A stretch of DNA of 64,000 bases from contig CAWBAJ010000008.1 in the NCBI GenBank assembly GCA_963786765.1, positions 248,001 to 312,000 on the forward strand, read 5' to 3'. Positions 17,117 through 25,666 of the stretch are shown one piece after another (position 1 is the first letter of the stretch; each line of letters starts with the position of its first letter). The notes beneath the pieces were generated by a model. That model saw only the letters and a program-made list of their open reading frames with translations. It was not told where the DNA came from and searched no databases. The position numbers were made by a program, and so were the translations under genes. This DNA is from DATKNA01 sp963786765 (GTDB lineage Bacteria; Actinomycetota; Actinomycetes; Actinomycetales; Kineosporiaceae).

Positions 17117-18304
17117 TCAGCGGACCCCGAGCAGGTGCTCGAGGGCGAGGCGTTGCACCCGGGCGAAGCCGTAGCCCTGGGTGCGGGCGCGGTCGATGTC
17201 GTAGTCCTCGAACGCCGACCGGTCCGCGAGCAGTTCGGTGTAGGTCTCCCCGTCACCCAGGGTGGGCTGCGCGAGCTCGGCGACCTTGGCGGCCTCCAGG
17301 GCTTCCTGAACCTCGGGGTCGGCGCGGAATGCCCGGGCCTTCTCCCGCAGACTCAGGTAGAGCTCCATGTTCGCCAGCGCCGACTCCCACACTCCGTCGA
17401 TGTTCTCCGTGCGCAGCGGCTTGTAGTCGAAGTGCCGGGGGCCGTCGTAGACCGGGCCGCCGCCGGGGGCGCCGTTCTCCAGCAGGTCGACGGTGGAGAA
17501 GGCCTGGAGCAGGTCGCCGTAGCCGAACACCAGGTCCTGGTCGTAGCGCGGACCCTTCTGCCCGTTGAGGTCGATGTGGAAGAGCTTGCCGGACCACAGC
17601 GCCTGGGCGATGCCGTGGGTGTAGTTGAGGCTGGCCATCTGCTCGTGGCCGGTCTCCGGGTTGATCCCCACCATGTCGGCGTGTTCGAGCTCGTTGATGA
17701 AGGCGAGGGCGTGCCCGATGGAGGGCAGCAGGATGTCGCCCCTCGGCTCGTTGGGCTTCGGCTCGATGGCGAAACGCATCGGGTAGCCGTGGTCGATCAC
17801 ATAGGAGGCGAGCGTATCCATGGCCTCGCGGTAGCGGTCGAGCGCCGAGCGGATGTCCTTGGCGAAGTCGACCTCGGAGCCTTCCCGTCCTCCCCAGAAG
17901 ACATAAGTCTGGGCGCCCAGCTCGGCGGCGAGGTCGATGTTGCGCATCACCTTCCGGATGGCATAGCGCCGCACGGTGCGGTCGTTGCTGGTGAACCCGC
18001 CGTCCTTGAACACCGGGTCGTGGAACAGGTTTGTGGTGACCATCGGCACAACCATCCCGGTTTCCGACAGCACCGCCCGGAACTCGTCGATGATGCGCTG
18101 CCGCTCGTCCGGGCTGCTGCCCGGAGGGATCAGGTCGTCGTCGTGGAAGGTGATCCCGTAGGCGCCCATCCCGGCGAGCTTGTTGACGGCTTCGACCGTC
18201 GCGAGCACCGGCCGGGTGGCCTCCCCGAACAGGTCCCGGGCCTGCCAGCCGACCGTCCACAGGCCGAAGCTGAACTTGTCCTCACGGGTTGGCTGAAGTG
18301 CCAT
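17117..18304 (-). CDS. xylA: Xylose isomerase
   Basis: A 395-residue class I (actinobacterial length) enzyme interconverting D-xylose and D-xylulose, and D-glucose and D-fructose. Catalytic H54 and D57 lie in ITFHDDDLIP. Metal ligands E181 and K183 are in AIEPKPNEPRGD, E217 and H220 in NPETGHEQM, D245 in FHIDLNGQ, with D255, D257 and D293 (HFDYK). All are present. GGAGG lies directly upstream of the ATG. No xylulokinase or xylose transporter is adjacent; the nearest xylulokinase-like gene is at 54.1 kb. The divergent neighbourhood has a LysR gene instead of a ROK-type XylR. Confidence 0.96.
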   Translation of the reverse strand: MALQPTREDKFSFGLWTVGWQARDLFGEATRPVLATVEAVNKLAGMGAYGITFHDDDLIPPGSSPDERQRIIDEFRAVLSETGMVVPMVTTNLFHDPVFKDGGFTSNDRTVRRYAIRKVMRNIDLAAELGAQTYVFWGGREGSEVDFAKDIRSALDRYREAMDTLASYVIDHGYPMRFAIEPKPNEPRGDILLPSIGHALAFINELEHADMVGINPETGHEQMASLNYTHGIAQALWSGKLFHIDLNGQKGPRYDQDLVFGYGDLLQAFSTVDLLENGAPGGGPVYDGPRHFDYKPLRTENIDGVWESALANMELYLSLREKARAFRADPEVQEALEAAKVAELAQPTLGDGETYTELLADRSAFEDYDIDRARTQGYGFARVQRLALEHLLGVR

Positions 18305-18352
18305 CGTCGTCCTCCGGGTCTCGGTGGTCGTCGTCGTTGTTCCGGCAACGTC

Positions 18353-19324
18353 CTACCCCGGCGGCCCATCCGCAAGCGCGGCGGCGTCCTCGGCTCCCCC
18401 GGGGCGATCGATCCCGAGCCCGAGCGACTCGGCCCGGACGGCGGCCAGGAAGGTCTCGAGAGCCGGAGCGACGGGGGTGTCACGGGTGATGATCACGAGC
18501 CGACGCATGATGACCGTTTCGGCGACGTCCCTCACTGCTAGGGCCGGATCGACGGCGGGGAGTGTCAGGGCCGGCATCAGGGCGACTGCCCCGGTGGCGC
18601 GAACGAGCTCGAGCTGCACGTCGGAGTCGTTGGAGTGGTGGTGCACGTCGGGCTCGTAGCCGCCCAGCGACCGGCAGGTGCTGACGACCAGGGCGTGATG
18701 ACCCGCGCTGGTCTCCGAGCTGACCCATACCTCGCCGCGGAGTGCCGCGATCTCGACAGGGCCGCCGTGTCGAGCGCACGGATGGGCAGCGGGCAGCACC
18801 AGTCTGAGTGGCTCCGCGTGCAGCAGGTCGAACCGGAGGCCCGCGGGGCGGGGTCGGGGATGCCCGTCGTACTCGTCGCTGATGACCACGTCGAGTGATC
18901 CGAGTCTCAGCTCCGGCAGCGCCTGCTCGAGTTCCAGCTCGGAGATCTCCACCCGTACCTGGGGGTGGTCCACGAGCACCCGGGCCAGCGCGGGGATCAG
19001 GACGCGGCGGGTCGCCGACTGCAGCCCGCCGGCACGGACCGTCCCCCGGACCTCCCCGGTCAGGGAAGCGAGATCCGCCCGGGCGGCCTCCGCTGCCGAC
19101 AGCAGCACGCCGGCGTGGTGGGAGAGGAGGCGGCCGGCGTCGGTGAGGTTGACACCGCGGCCGGCCTTTTCGAGCAGGCGCACGCCGACCTCCTTCTCGA
19201 GGACGGCGAGCTGCTGGGAGACGGCCGACGGGCTGTAGCCGAGCGCAGTGGCGACAGCCCACAGGGTTCCCCGCGCCTCCAGTTCACGCAGGAGCCGTAG
19301 TCGACGAAGATCCAGGGAGACCAT
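18353..19324 (-). CDS. LysR-family transcriptional regulator
   Basis: A 323-residue regulator. ATG 19324 is preferred because the family begins with LDLRRLRLLRELEARGTLWA. The helix-turn-helix is ATALGYSPSAVSQQLAVLEK, then a linker helix and the effector-binding domain from about residue 90. It ends 49 bp before xylA on the same strand and is divergent from the EamA transporter 73 bp away. By LysR custom it probably controls that transporter, and could read through into xylA. Confidence 0.88.
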   Translation of the reverse strand: MVSLDLRRLRLLRELEARGTLWAVATALGYSPSAVSQQLAVLEKEVGVRLLEKAGRGVNLTDAGRLLSHHAGVLLSAAEAARADLASLTGEVRGTVRAGGLQSATRRVLIPALARVLVDHPQVRVEISELELEQALPELRLGSLDVVISDEYDGHPRPRPAGLRFDLLHAEPLRLVLPAAHPCARHGGPVEIAALRGEVWVSSETSAGHHALVVSTCRSLGGYEPDVHHHSNDSDVQLELVRATGAVALMPALTLPAVDPALAVRDVAETVIMRRLVIITRDTPVAPALETFLAAVRAESLGLGIDRPGGAEDAAALADGPPG

Positions 19325-19397
19325 CCACAAATGCTAATCAATGCGGTCCAAGAATCGTCACTGGACATGCTGCAACGGCACCCTTGAGGCTTGGCGG

Positions 19398-20474
19398 GTG
19401 GGTCCTCTCCTGTGCCTCTTCTCCGCTGCGTGCTTCGGCGCCATGGCGATCTTCGGCAAGCTCGCGTATCAGTCCGGCGTTCCGTCCGACGCGCTGCTCC
19501 TCGTCCGCTTCACGCTGGCAGCCGTGCTGCTCGGCGTGGTCCTGCTGCTGCGACCGGGTCTACGGGCCGCGCCGGCGCGTTCGGCGTCCACATCACGGCC
19601 GGGTGCGGCCGGGGTCACGGGCCGGCTGGTGCTGACGGGCCTCGGGCTGGGGGCGATCGGGTTCGCCACGCAGGCGACCTTGTACTTCTCGGCCCTCGAG
19701 CGGATCGATGCCTCGCTCGTCGTCCTTGTCCTCTACACCTACCCGCTGCTCGTCACCGTCGCTGCCGCTCTGCTCGGGCGGGAGCGCCTGACGCCGGCGC
19801 GTGTTGCCGCCCTCGTCCTCGCCCTCTGTGGAACGCTTCTCGTCCTCCTCGGTGCTGCGGGCGGGACGAGGTTCGATGTCGTCGGCGTCGCTCTGGCATT
19901 CGGCTCCGCCGTCACGTACAGCGGCTACATCCTCGTGGCCGACACGGTCGTGCACGCCCTGCGTCCGGTCGTCCTCGCAGCCCTGGTCATGACAGGTGCC
20001 GCAATGACGCTCGCCGGGCGCGCGGTGCTGACGGGGGGTGTGGATCTGGGGTTCGGCGTCGCGGGGTGGGTCTGGATCGGCTGCATCACGGTCGTCTCCA
20101 CGGTCGTCGCGATGCTCGCCTTCTTCGCCGGCCTGCGCAGCACCGGCCCCTCGACCGTCGCCATCCTGTCGACCTTCGAGCCCGTCGTGACGACGGCACT
20201 GGCCGCGCTCGCGCTGCAGGAGTTCCTCACGCCCGTCCAGCTCGCCGGCGCACTCGTCGTCCTGTCCTCCGCCGTCCTGGTCCAGCTGCGGCGGCGGCCG
20301 CAGGCGATCCGGCTCACTCCTTGGACCTCGCGTCGATCGCGTCCAGGTCGCGGACCGCGTAGCGGTGGTGCTCCCACTCCTCTTCGAGGATCACGTGCAG
20401 GCAGGAGAGCGTCGTCTCCGGGTGCTCGGGGTTCCACGGATTCCGGCGCTCCGCTGCCAGCGATCCGGGGGTGA
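19398..20474 (+). CDS. EamA/DMT-family transporter
   Basis: A membrane protein of 358 residues with ten predicted helices and two EamA repeats: the first from GPLLCLFSAACFGAMAIFGK, the second from VGVALAFGSAVTYSGYILVA. Conserved pieces include LVLYTYPLLVTVAAALLGRE and STVAILSTFEPVVTTALAAL. GTG 19398 follows GAGG. The last ~45 residues after VQLRRRP are basic and low-complexity; they run antisense through the end of the DinB gene and may be non-functional. It probably exports an amino acid or metabolite under control of the divergent LysR. Confidence 0.85.
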   Translation: MGPLLCLFSAACFGAMAIFGKLAYQSGVPSDALLLVRFTLAAVLLGVVLLLRPGLRAAPARSASTSRPGAAGVTGRLVLTGLGLGAIGFATQATLYFSALERIDASLVVLVLYTYPLLVTVAAALLGRERLTPARVAALVLALCGTLLVLLGAAGGTRFDVVGVALAFGSAVTYSGYILVADTVVHALRPVVLAALVMTGAAMTLAGRAVLTGGVDLGFGVAGWVWIGCITVVSTVVAMLAFFAGLRSTGPSTVAILSTFEPVVTTALAALALQEFLTPVQLAGALVVLSSAVLVQLRRRPQAIRLTPWTSRRSRPGRGPRSGGAPTPLRGSRAGRRASSPGARGSTDSGAPLPAIRG

Positions 20475-21072
20475 CCGTGGCGAGGAAGTCGCGCACCATC
20501 GCCACGCGACCGGCGCGAGCTTCGAGGACCTCGTCGTACGAGGGAGTGCCCGTCGCGAAGACGGACATGTCGAGCCCATCTTCCTCAGCCCCCGCGTGCG
20601 GCTGACCCAGAGGGTGGAACGGCTGTTCGATCCCCAGCACCGACCGGCCGAGCCACACGTCTGTGGCCAGGACCAGGTGACGCAGCGTCTGCGCGAACGA
20701 CCACTCCCCGTCCACCGACACGTCGACGGTGCCGGCCGGCATCGCGACGACACGCTCGAGGGCCCCGGCCCAGCTGGCCTCGAGCGCTGCCCACGCCACC
20801 CGCAAGGTCTCCGGATCCTGGGCGTACCGCTGGGCCCGACCCGGGAAGCGCCGGTTGAGCTCGGCCTCGACGAAGGGGACCACGTCGACGCCGTTGACGC
20901 GCAGCACGCCGTCGCCGTCGAGGAGCCACGGCGCATCGATGTCCGCGCCGCCCACGTCGACGGCGCGCATCACGACCCTGGACAGGTCGCAGCCGACGAA
21001 CCGGGCGCCATGGAGGTTCGCGTGCTCGAACTCCGCTCCCTGCAGGTCGTCGGACCGGCCGAAGCGTGCCAT
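20314..21072 (-). CDS. Pentapeptide-repeat/DinB-like fusion protein
   Basis: A 252-residue protein. ATG 21072 follows AAGGAG. Residues ~5-40 are a short pentapeptide-like segment (LQGAEFEHANLHGARFVGCD). The rest is a DinB/YfiT-type four-helix domain: VDVSVDGEWSFAQTLRHLVL, WLGRSVLGIEQPFHPLGQPH and LHVILEEEWEHHRYAVRDLD, with the His residues expected to bind a metal. Such proteins are thiol-dependent transferases or of unknown function. Its 3' end overlaps the EamA gene convergently. Confidence 0.8.
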   Translation of the reverse strand: MARFGRSDDLQGAEFEHANLHGARFVGCDLSRVVMRAVDVGGADIDAPWLLDGDGVLRVNGVDVVPFVEAELNRRFPGRAQRYAQDPETLRVAWAALEASWAGALERVVAMPAGTVDVSVDGEWSFAQTLRHLVLATDVWLGRSVLGIEQPFHPLGQPHAGAEEDGLDMSVFATGTPSYDEVLEARAGRVAMVRDFLATVTPGSLAAERRNPWNPEHPETTLSCLHVILEEEWEHHRYAVRDLDAIDARSKE

Positions 21073-21174
21073 GAGGTCTCCTTCTTGGGCGGCTGCTTCG
21101 GCCACAGGCGCCTGGTCATCGTCGAGCCCCACGGGCTCTCGAGTGATGCTTCGAGGCGGTCGGCACGGCGGCTG

Positions 21175-22143
21175 TCACATCGTCTGCCCGCCCACGTCCA
21201 CCTGGTTGTGCTCGACCAGCCAGCGCAACGACTCGTGGAGTGCGTCCAAGGAGGTGTACCGGGGGGCATACCCGAGAACTGACCGCGCCCGGTCGATGCT
21301 CGCCGTGATGCTGCGCTCGACGTGGTCCCGGGTCGCGGCCGCGTGCGCCGGCCCGACCCGCCGCTCGAACTCCGCCCAATCGACCAGGTCGAGCACCGGG
21401 TCGCGACCGAACCAAGCCGCGACTCCTGCGGCAAGTCCCCGGCAGGTCATCGCCTGCTCCGCCACCACGTGGAAACTCGCGCCGACTGCCGCGGGCCGGG
21501 TCAGCGCCCGCTCGAAGGCCTGGGCCACGTCATCAGCGTGCACGTGATTGAGCACACCCAGCCCGAGGGCGGGCAGCGCAAGGGGCTCACCCGTCGCGAG
21601 CCGGCGCCACACTTCCGGGTCGAGGTTCCCGGCGGGTGTGATCACCGACCAGCCCGGCCCGCTGATGTGCCCCGGGTGCAACACGACACTCGGTACACCG
21701 CCGGCGAGCGTTTCCCGGTGAAGCAGCGCCTCGATGGCTGCCTTCCCGATGCCGTACTCGCCGTACCCCGTCCGCGGCTCGTCCTCGGTCACAGGGACCC
21801 TCGCCACCCGCCCGTGCACCCAGATCGTCCCGCAGTGCAGGAGAAGCGGGCGCGTGGGCCGCAACGCATCGACGAGCTGCTGAGCGGACTCCGGAGTGAA
21901 ACAGATCAGATCTACGACCACGTCCGGCCGAAGCCGCGCGACCAGGCCACCGAACGTCCCGGCCGCGTCTTCGGCATCTCGGTCGGCGCTCACCCGCTGC
22001 ACCGAACCCCACTCCACCGTCTGGACGTACGGCGCGCGCTCTCCCCGGCTCACCGCGACGACCTCGTACCCGGCACGCACCAGCCGGGGTACCAGGTAGC
22101 TGCCGATGTGTCCTGTCGCCCCGATCACCACCACCCGCCGCAC
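21175..22143 (-). CDS. NAD-dependent epimerase/reductase (extended SDR)
   Basis: A 322-residue extended short-chain dehydrogenase. The N-terminus MRRVVVIGATGHIGSYLVPRL carries the GxxGxxG dinucleotide loop. The active-site region has GTIWVHG and a YGIGK (YxxxK) motif, and HADDVAQAF lies in the substrate domain. The last third (WAEFERRVGPAHAAATRDHV) resembles plant isoflavone-reductase-like or nucleotide-sugar epimerase ends. GTG is the start. The substrate cannot be told; it lies 102 bp upstream of the DinB gene on the same strand. Confidence 0.82.
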   Translation of the reverse strand: MRRVVVIGATGHIGSYLVPRLVRAGYEVVAVSRGERAPYVQTVEWGSVQRVSADRDAEDAAGTFGGLVARLRPDVVVDLICFTPESAQQLVDALRPTRPLLLHCGTIWVHGRVARVPVTEDEPRTGYGEYGIGKAAIEALLHRETLAGGVPSVVLHPGHISGPGWSVITPAGNLDPEVWRRLATGEPLALPALGLGVLNHVHADDVAQAFERALTRPAAVGASFHVVAEQAMTCRGLAAGVAAWFGRDPVLDLVDWAEFERRVGPAHAAATRDHVERSITASIDRARSVLGYAPRYTSLDALHESLRWLVEHNQVDVGGQTM

Positions 22144-22212
22144 ACCCGGAGCCTACGGCCGCCGGCAGCGCTGGGCTGCCGGCCGGCGGCGCGCCGCAAG
22201 CCATCTCGAGGG

Positions 22213-22512
22213 TTAGGACGGCTCGTCTCTTTCGCTGATCGCCTTCCGCAGGGACTTGGGGAGTCTGCCCGTGTTCTTCCGGTAGTACGCGGCGGCCAGT
22301 CGAAGCACGACGAGCCGCGCGCCGCCCACCGCTGCTCCTGACGCCATCGCAAACGCGAGCGGTCTCGCCCAAGTGCTGTCCGGGTCTTCGGGAACCTCCG
22401 GCGGCTTCCGGCCCGTGGCTGCCCGCCAGGCGACCACCAGCGCGTGCTGAACGGCAACGGTCGCCACCAGCGCCCCGATCGCCGATAGGGCTCTCCATAG
22501 GAGCTTGAACAT
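22213..22512 (-). CDS. DUF4235 small membrane protein
   Basis: A 99-residue protein with two hydrophobic segments (LLWRALSAIGALVATVAVQH and PLAFAMASGAAVGGARLVVL) separated by an acidic loop, matching DUF4235. AAGGAGG precedes the ATG. The family is widespread in actinobacterial envelopes with no known role. Confidence 0.8.
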   Translation of the reverse strand: MFKLLWRALSAIGALVATVAVQHALVVAWRAATGRKPPEVPEDPDSTWARPLAFAMASGAAVGGARLVVLRLAAAYYRKNTGRLPKSLRKAISERDEPS

Positions 22513-22945
22513 CGCCCGCCTCCTTCGCCGACATCTTCCCGAACCACAGTCGTCTCGTCACGCCCAAGATCATGTATAGCCAGGCGGAGGCGTCCTTCCT
22601 GATACGACACCACTGTGGCGATCACGGGCGGCTGCATCAAGGGCGCTGCGAGTCGCTTGTGCCAAGACTATGAACGTTCGCAGGGTCAGACCGCCTTCGC
22701 GGCGGCTCGGGGCGGGTCGCCCCAGCTCATGCATCCCAGCGTCAGCCGGCTGACCTTCAGCCCGGTGCTGCCCAGGCGTACGAACTCCATGCCGGGTCTC
22801 CGATCGGTGCGCGGCCCAATGCCTGTGTCTCACCGTGGCCAGGCCCGACGCAGCCGCAGCTCACAACGATGCGGAAGCCGGGGCTCGCCCACAAAGGCGG
22901 ACGGCGTAAGCGGCTGAGCCGGGAGCGAGGGATCCGGCGCAGGCG
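22513..22945. other. 433 bp without a supported gene
   Basis: Only overlapping low-quality frames occur here on both strands, with no start preceded by a ribosome-binding site and no recognisable protein motif. It separates the chromosomal-looking genes on the left from the accessory stretch on the right. Confidence 0.5.
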
Positions 22946-23497
22946 CTACCCGGGGTCCCGGTCTCCAGAGGCCCGGCGGTCCTCGGCTGCCTGCTCGCGA
23001 TCCTTGGCGGCGTGGGCGCGGTCGGACGCGGACTCGAACCGGTCCAGGGCGGCCTTCTGCCGTTCTTCGCCGGCGTCGTCGCGACGTGCGGCAGCTCGAT
23101 TGCGGGCCTCGACCAGGTCGGCGCGGTCACCGGCGCCGAAGTCACGGTCGCGGCCACTCCAGTCCCGATCGATCTCGGCGCTGCCCCGGTCGAGCGCGGC
23201 ATCCACGATCGAAACCTTTCCAGCCTTCAGGTCGCGCAGGTCCGCCGCCAGGTCCCGTGCCCTGGCCTCGGCGTCACGATGATCCGCTGCGACATCTCTC
23301 GCGATCGCCCGGTGCAGGACTTGATCGACCGCCGCGTCCCGCTGGACACTGCGCCGGTCCCGCTCGTCGGCAACGCCATCCCGATGATCAGCCGCGCGGT
23401 CCCGGGGATCTGCTGCGGCGTCCCGCTCGTCGGCCACTCGATCCCGCTCGTTCGCGGCGCGCTCCCGCTCGCTCAACCGGTCGTCCCGCTCCGTCAC
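22946..23497 (-). CDS. Charged RDxxAxx heptad-repeat protein
   Basis: A 183-residue, extremely Arg/Asp/Ala-rich protein built from seven-residue units of the form RDxxAxx (NERDRVADERDAAADPRDRA and onward), with a short break around KAGKVSIVDAALDRGSAEID. GTG 23497 follows GGAGG. Such proteins are expected to form a long single alpha-helix or coiled coil. Similar repeats accompany signalling domains in actinobacteria, but none is attached here. Function unknown. The DNA is correspondingly repetitive in cgcga/tcgcg motifs. Confidence 0.7.
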   Translation of the reverse strand: MTERDDRLSERERAANERDRVADERDAAADPRDRAADHRDGVADERDRRSVQRDAAVDQVLHRAIARDVAADHRDAEARARDLAADLRDLKAGKVSIVDAALDRGSAEIDRDWSGRDRDFGAGDRADLVEARNRAAARRDDAGEERQKAALDRFESASDRAHAAKDREQAAEDRRASGDRDPG

Positions 23498-23649
23498 GTC
23501 CGCCTCCGAACCCTGACCCGATCAGCCTGGGCGACTCCGCTGCGCCGCTCCTCGCCAGGACCACGTTCCCCGGACGGGACTCTCCGCTGCCAGGCTAGAC
23601 GCCGACGGCCACGATTTGTAACCAGACCCGTTGCGGGTAATCGAGCCCG

Positions 23650-23958
23650 GTGGCCGGCATGGCACTCCCCATCGACGCGCGCAGCCCGGCGACCGCTCGG
23701 AAACTCCTGCTCTCCGCCCTCGACGGACGCGCGGATTACGCGGTCGACGACGCCCTCTCAGCTCCGCGCCTCCCGCCGGCTGGCGCCGGGGGGGAGCGGA
23801 GCGGGAGGCGCTGCAGCCGGCTGCTTGGCGGCGCGGTGCGGCGCGTCAGGGCCGTACATCGGGAGGGCCCTGGGATGAGACTGAAGCCGCGTCCGGGTGT
23901 CGTTCCTGCAGACGCTAGGCCTGGTTTCGATCGTTGTGTGCGGCGAGTTGCTCGGTGA
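23650..23958 (+). pseudogene. Possible N-terminal remnant of an anti-sigma-like ATPase
   Basis: The first ~35 codons (MALPIDARSPATARKLLLSA, then ADYAVDDAL) resemble the start of small RsbW-like HATPase proteins, but the expected N-box never follows and the frame becomes Arg-rich noise. It is opposite and convergent to a better-supported HATPase-like gene at 24.2-24.6 kb. It may be a broken relative; this is a weak call. Confidence 0.25.
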
Positions 23959-24289
23959 TCGCCTTCAGGTCGTGGCGGCGGATGTTGGCGTGCTGGCTGA
24001 TTTGTTCTGCGGTGACGAGGAGTTGGCCCATGGCGCCGAGTTCCTCCGCGGGCCGGACGGCGTCGCTGTACCGGGTTGCCGCGCCGGCTGCATCACTCGG
24101 GAGGCGTAGGCGCAGGGTGACCAGTTCCTGTCCGCGGGCGGCTGCCTCGAGTGCGTGAAGGCGTATCTGGCGGCGGCCTTCGGCGAACTCCTGAGCGGCG
24201 GGGTTCAGGTTGCGCGCGATGTCGACGAGGGTGGACCACTGAGGTATCCCGAGGGGTCGCTGATCGTTGCCGAGGAGCACGAGTTGCAC
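23915..24289 (-). CDS. Hypothetical protein coupled to RsbW-like gene
   Basis: A 124-residue helical frame beginning with GTG (QLVLLGNDQRPLGIPQWSTL) and ending in a Gln/His-rich helix (GQLLVTAEQISQHANIRRHD). I do not recognise the family. It overlaps by 85 bp the end of the HATPase-like gene. A single-base shift near 24290 would instead fuse the two into one ~225-residue protein, which is an equally good reading. Confidence 0.5.
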   Translation of the reverse strand: MQLVLLGNDQRPLGIPQWSTLVDIARNLNPAAQEFAEGRRQIRLHALEAAARGQELVTLRLRLPSDAAGAATRYSDAVRPAEELGAMGQLLVTAEQISQHANIRRHDLKAITEQLAAHNDRNQA

Positions 24290-24573
24290 CTCGCGGAGGA
24301 GTCCTCCATGTGCGCCTTGGCCGCCACGAGTGGCTGCACTGGAAGATCCGGGATGATGATCTCGACCAGTGAAGGCCTGCCGGTCTTTGGGACCTCGAAC
24401 TCGGTGCCGGGGTGGATGATCGCGTTGGTGATCACCTCGGTGAGGAGGAGCTCCACGTCGTCCCGCAAGTCACTGAGACCCAGGAGGTGGAGGCGCTCGC
24501 CGGCGAAGGAGCCGGCGGGGGCGAGGATCACCGGATCCGACGGGTACTGCCGCCGAACCAACTCATCGCCCAC
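24205..24573 (-). CDS. RsbW/anti-sigma-factor-like HATPase, possibly truncated
   Basis: A 122-residue protein with the front half of a HATPase_c_2 fold: MGDELVRRQYPSDPVILAPA, GERLHLLGLSDLRDDVELLL and then TEVITNAIIHPGTEF, where E-TNA-H is the N-box. The DxGxG G1 box expected ~30 residues later is absent and the end is Ser-rich, so ATP binding is doubtful unless a frameshift hides the rest. Full-length relatives bind ATP and inhibit sigma factors or act as partner-switch kinases. Confidence 0.5.
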   Translation of the reverse strand: MGDELVRRQYPSDPVILAPAGSFAGERLHLLGLSDLRDDVELLLTEVITNAIIHPGTEFEVPKTGRPSLVEIIIPDLPVQPLVAAKAHMEDSSARCNSCSSATISDPSGYLSGPPSSTSRAT

Positions 24574-24581
24574 GCCCCGAC

Positions 24582-24668
24582 GTCAAGCATATCCCGGGCA
24601 GATTCGTCAAGCATCTCTAGGCCTAGACAGCAGCTGATTGGGCCCGTCCTGTGATGGCGATGCTTGAC
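24582..24668. repeat. REP-like palindromic element, copy A
   Basis: Contains gtcaagcat at 24582-24590 and 24606-24614 and the inverted atgcttgac at 24660-24668. Between them is a core with gattgggcccgtc. It shares the inverted ends and core with the element at 27085-27171. Together the two copies bracket the flavin oxidoreductase, LysR and first tautomerase genes. Confidence 0.55.
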
Positions 24669-24760
24669 AGTGGCAGCGTGCACGCCAGGGGCTCGACGGA
24701 TTGTTCGCACTTGCAGCGGCCGCGGCCGGTCCTGGTGAATGTGCTGGCAGGCTGGACCGT

Positions 24761-25663
24761 ATGGAGGGCGCAGTGCACCTGCCGCAGATCGATATTGGCG
24801 GCGAGGGTCTGACGTCAGATCGCCTGCTGCGGGTGGTGCAGCAGGCTCGCGCAAGCGGGTTCACCGCGGTGTCGGCCAACGACCACTTCCGGTTCGGGCG
24901 GCCCTGGCTGGACGGGTTGGTCGCCCTGTCGCTGGTGGCCCCGTACACGGGGCCGATGGACTTGGTGACCAGTGTCGCCTTGCCGTCGTTGCGCGGCCCG
25001 TTGCCGTTGGCGTCGGCCCTGCTGTCGATCGCCCAGGTGTCAGGCGGGCGCGTGGTGGCCGGGGTGGGCGCGGGCTCCTCCCGCGCGGACTACGACCTGG
25101 CAGGTGTCCGGTTCGAGGATCGGTGGGGCAGATTCGACCGATCGGTCGAGGCGTTGAGGTCGCTGCTCCAGGAAGCGACCTCGCTCGCCGGGACGGGCTT
25201 GGGCAACGGAGCGAACGCCGACATCCCCGTATGGGTGGCGAGCTGGGGTTCCGAGGTGGGGCTGCGCCGCGTGGCGCGGCTGGGAGACGGCTGGATCGCT
25301 TCGGCGTACAACACCGATCCCGACCGGTTCGCTGCCGGGTTGGGCATCATCGCGGACGAGCGGTCACGGCTCGGGCTCTGGCCGGCGGAGGTCCCCGCGG
25401 CGTTGGCCACGATGTGGACGTGGGTGACCGAGGACGGCGCGGAGGCGGACCGGGTCATCGCCGACGTGCTGGCCCCGATGATCGGCAGGGCTGCGGAGCA
25501 GCTGCGGGGCCGAGTGTGCGTAGGGTCGGTGCAGCAGTGCGCCGAGTTGTTGTCTCGCTACAGCGAGGCCGGGTGCCGGCGGGTGCACTTCTGGCCGATC
25601 GGTGACGAGGAACGCCAGCTTCAGCTGCTCGCCGAGCGCGTGCTCCCGCAGGTCGACCGCTGA
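24761..25663 (+). CDS. LLM-class (luciferase-like) flavin-dependent oxidoreductase
   Basis: A 300-residue TIM-barrel enzyme: SANDHFRFGRPWLDGLVALS (strand 2 region), TSVALPSLRGPLPLASALLS, RVVAGVGAGSSRADYDLAGV with FEDRWGRFDRSVEAL, and IPVWVASWGSEVGLRRVARL followed by GDGWIASAYN. These are standard LLM motifs, using FMN or coenzyme F420. ATG 24761 is preferred over upstream starts because conserved sequence begins there. It converges on the LysR gene with 3 bp between stops. Cofactor and substrate are not decidable by eye. Confidence 0.85.
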   Translation: MEGAVHLPQIDIGGEGLTSDRLLRVVQQARASGFTAVSANDHFRFGRPWLDGLVALSLVAPYTGPMDLVTSVALPSLRGPLPLASALLSIAQVSGGRVVAGVGAGSSRADYDLAGVRFEDRWGRFDRSVEALRSLLQEATSLAGTGLGNGANADIPVWVASWGSEVGLRRVARLGDGWIASAYNTDPDRFAAGLGIIADERSRLGLWPAEVPAALATMWTWVTEDGAEADRVIADVLAPMIGRAAEQLRGRVCVGSVQQCAELLSRYSEAGCRRVHFWPIGDEERQLQLLAERVLPQVDR

Positions 25664-25666
25664 GGC

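Noticed and set aside
22946..23497. Repetitive cgcga/tcgcg DNA resembling a CRISPR-like array
   Set aside because: The repetition follows a seven-codon protein pattern and has no fixed repeat/spacer structure; no cas gene is nearby.
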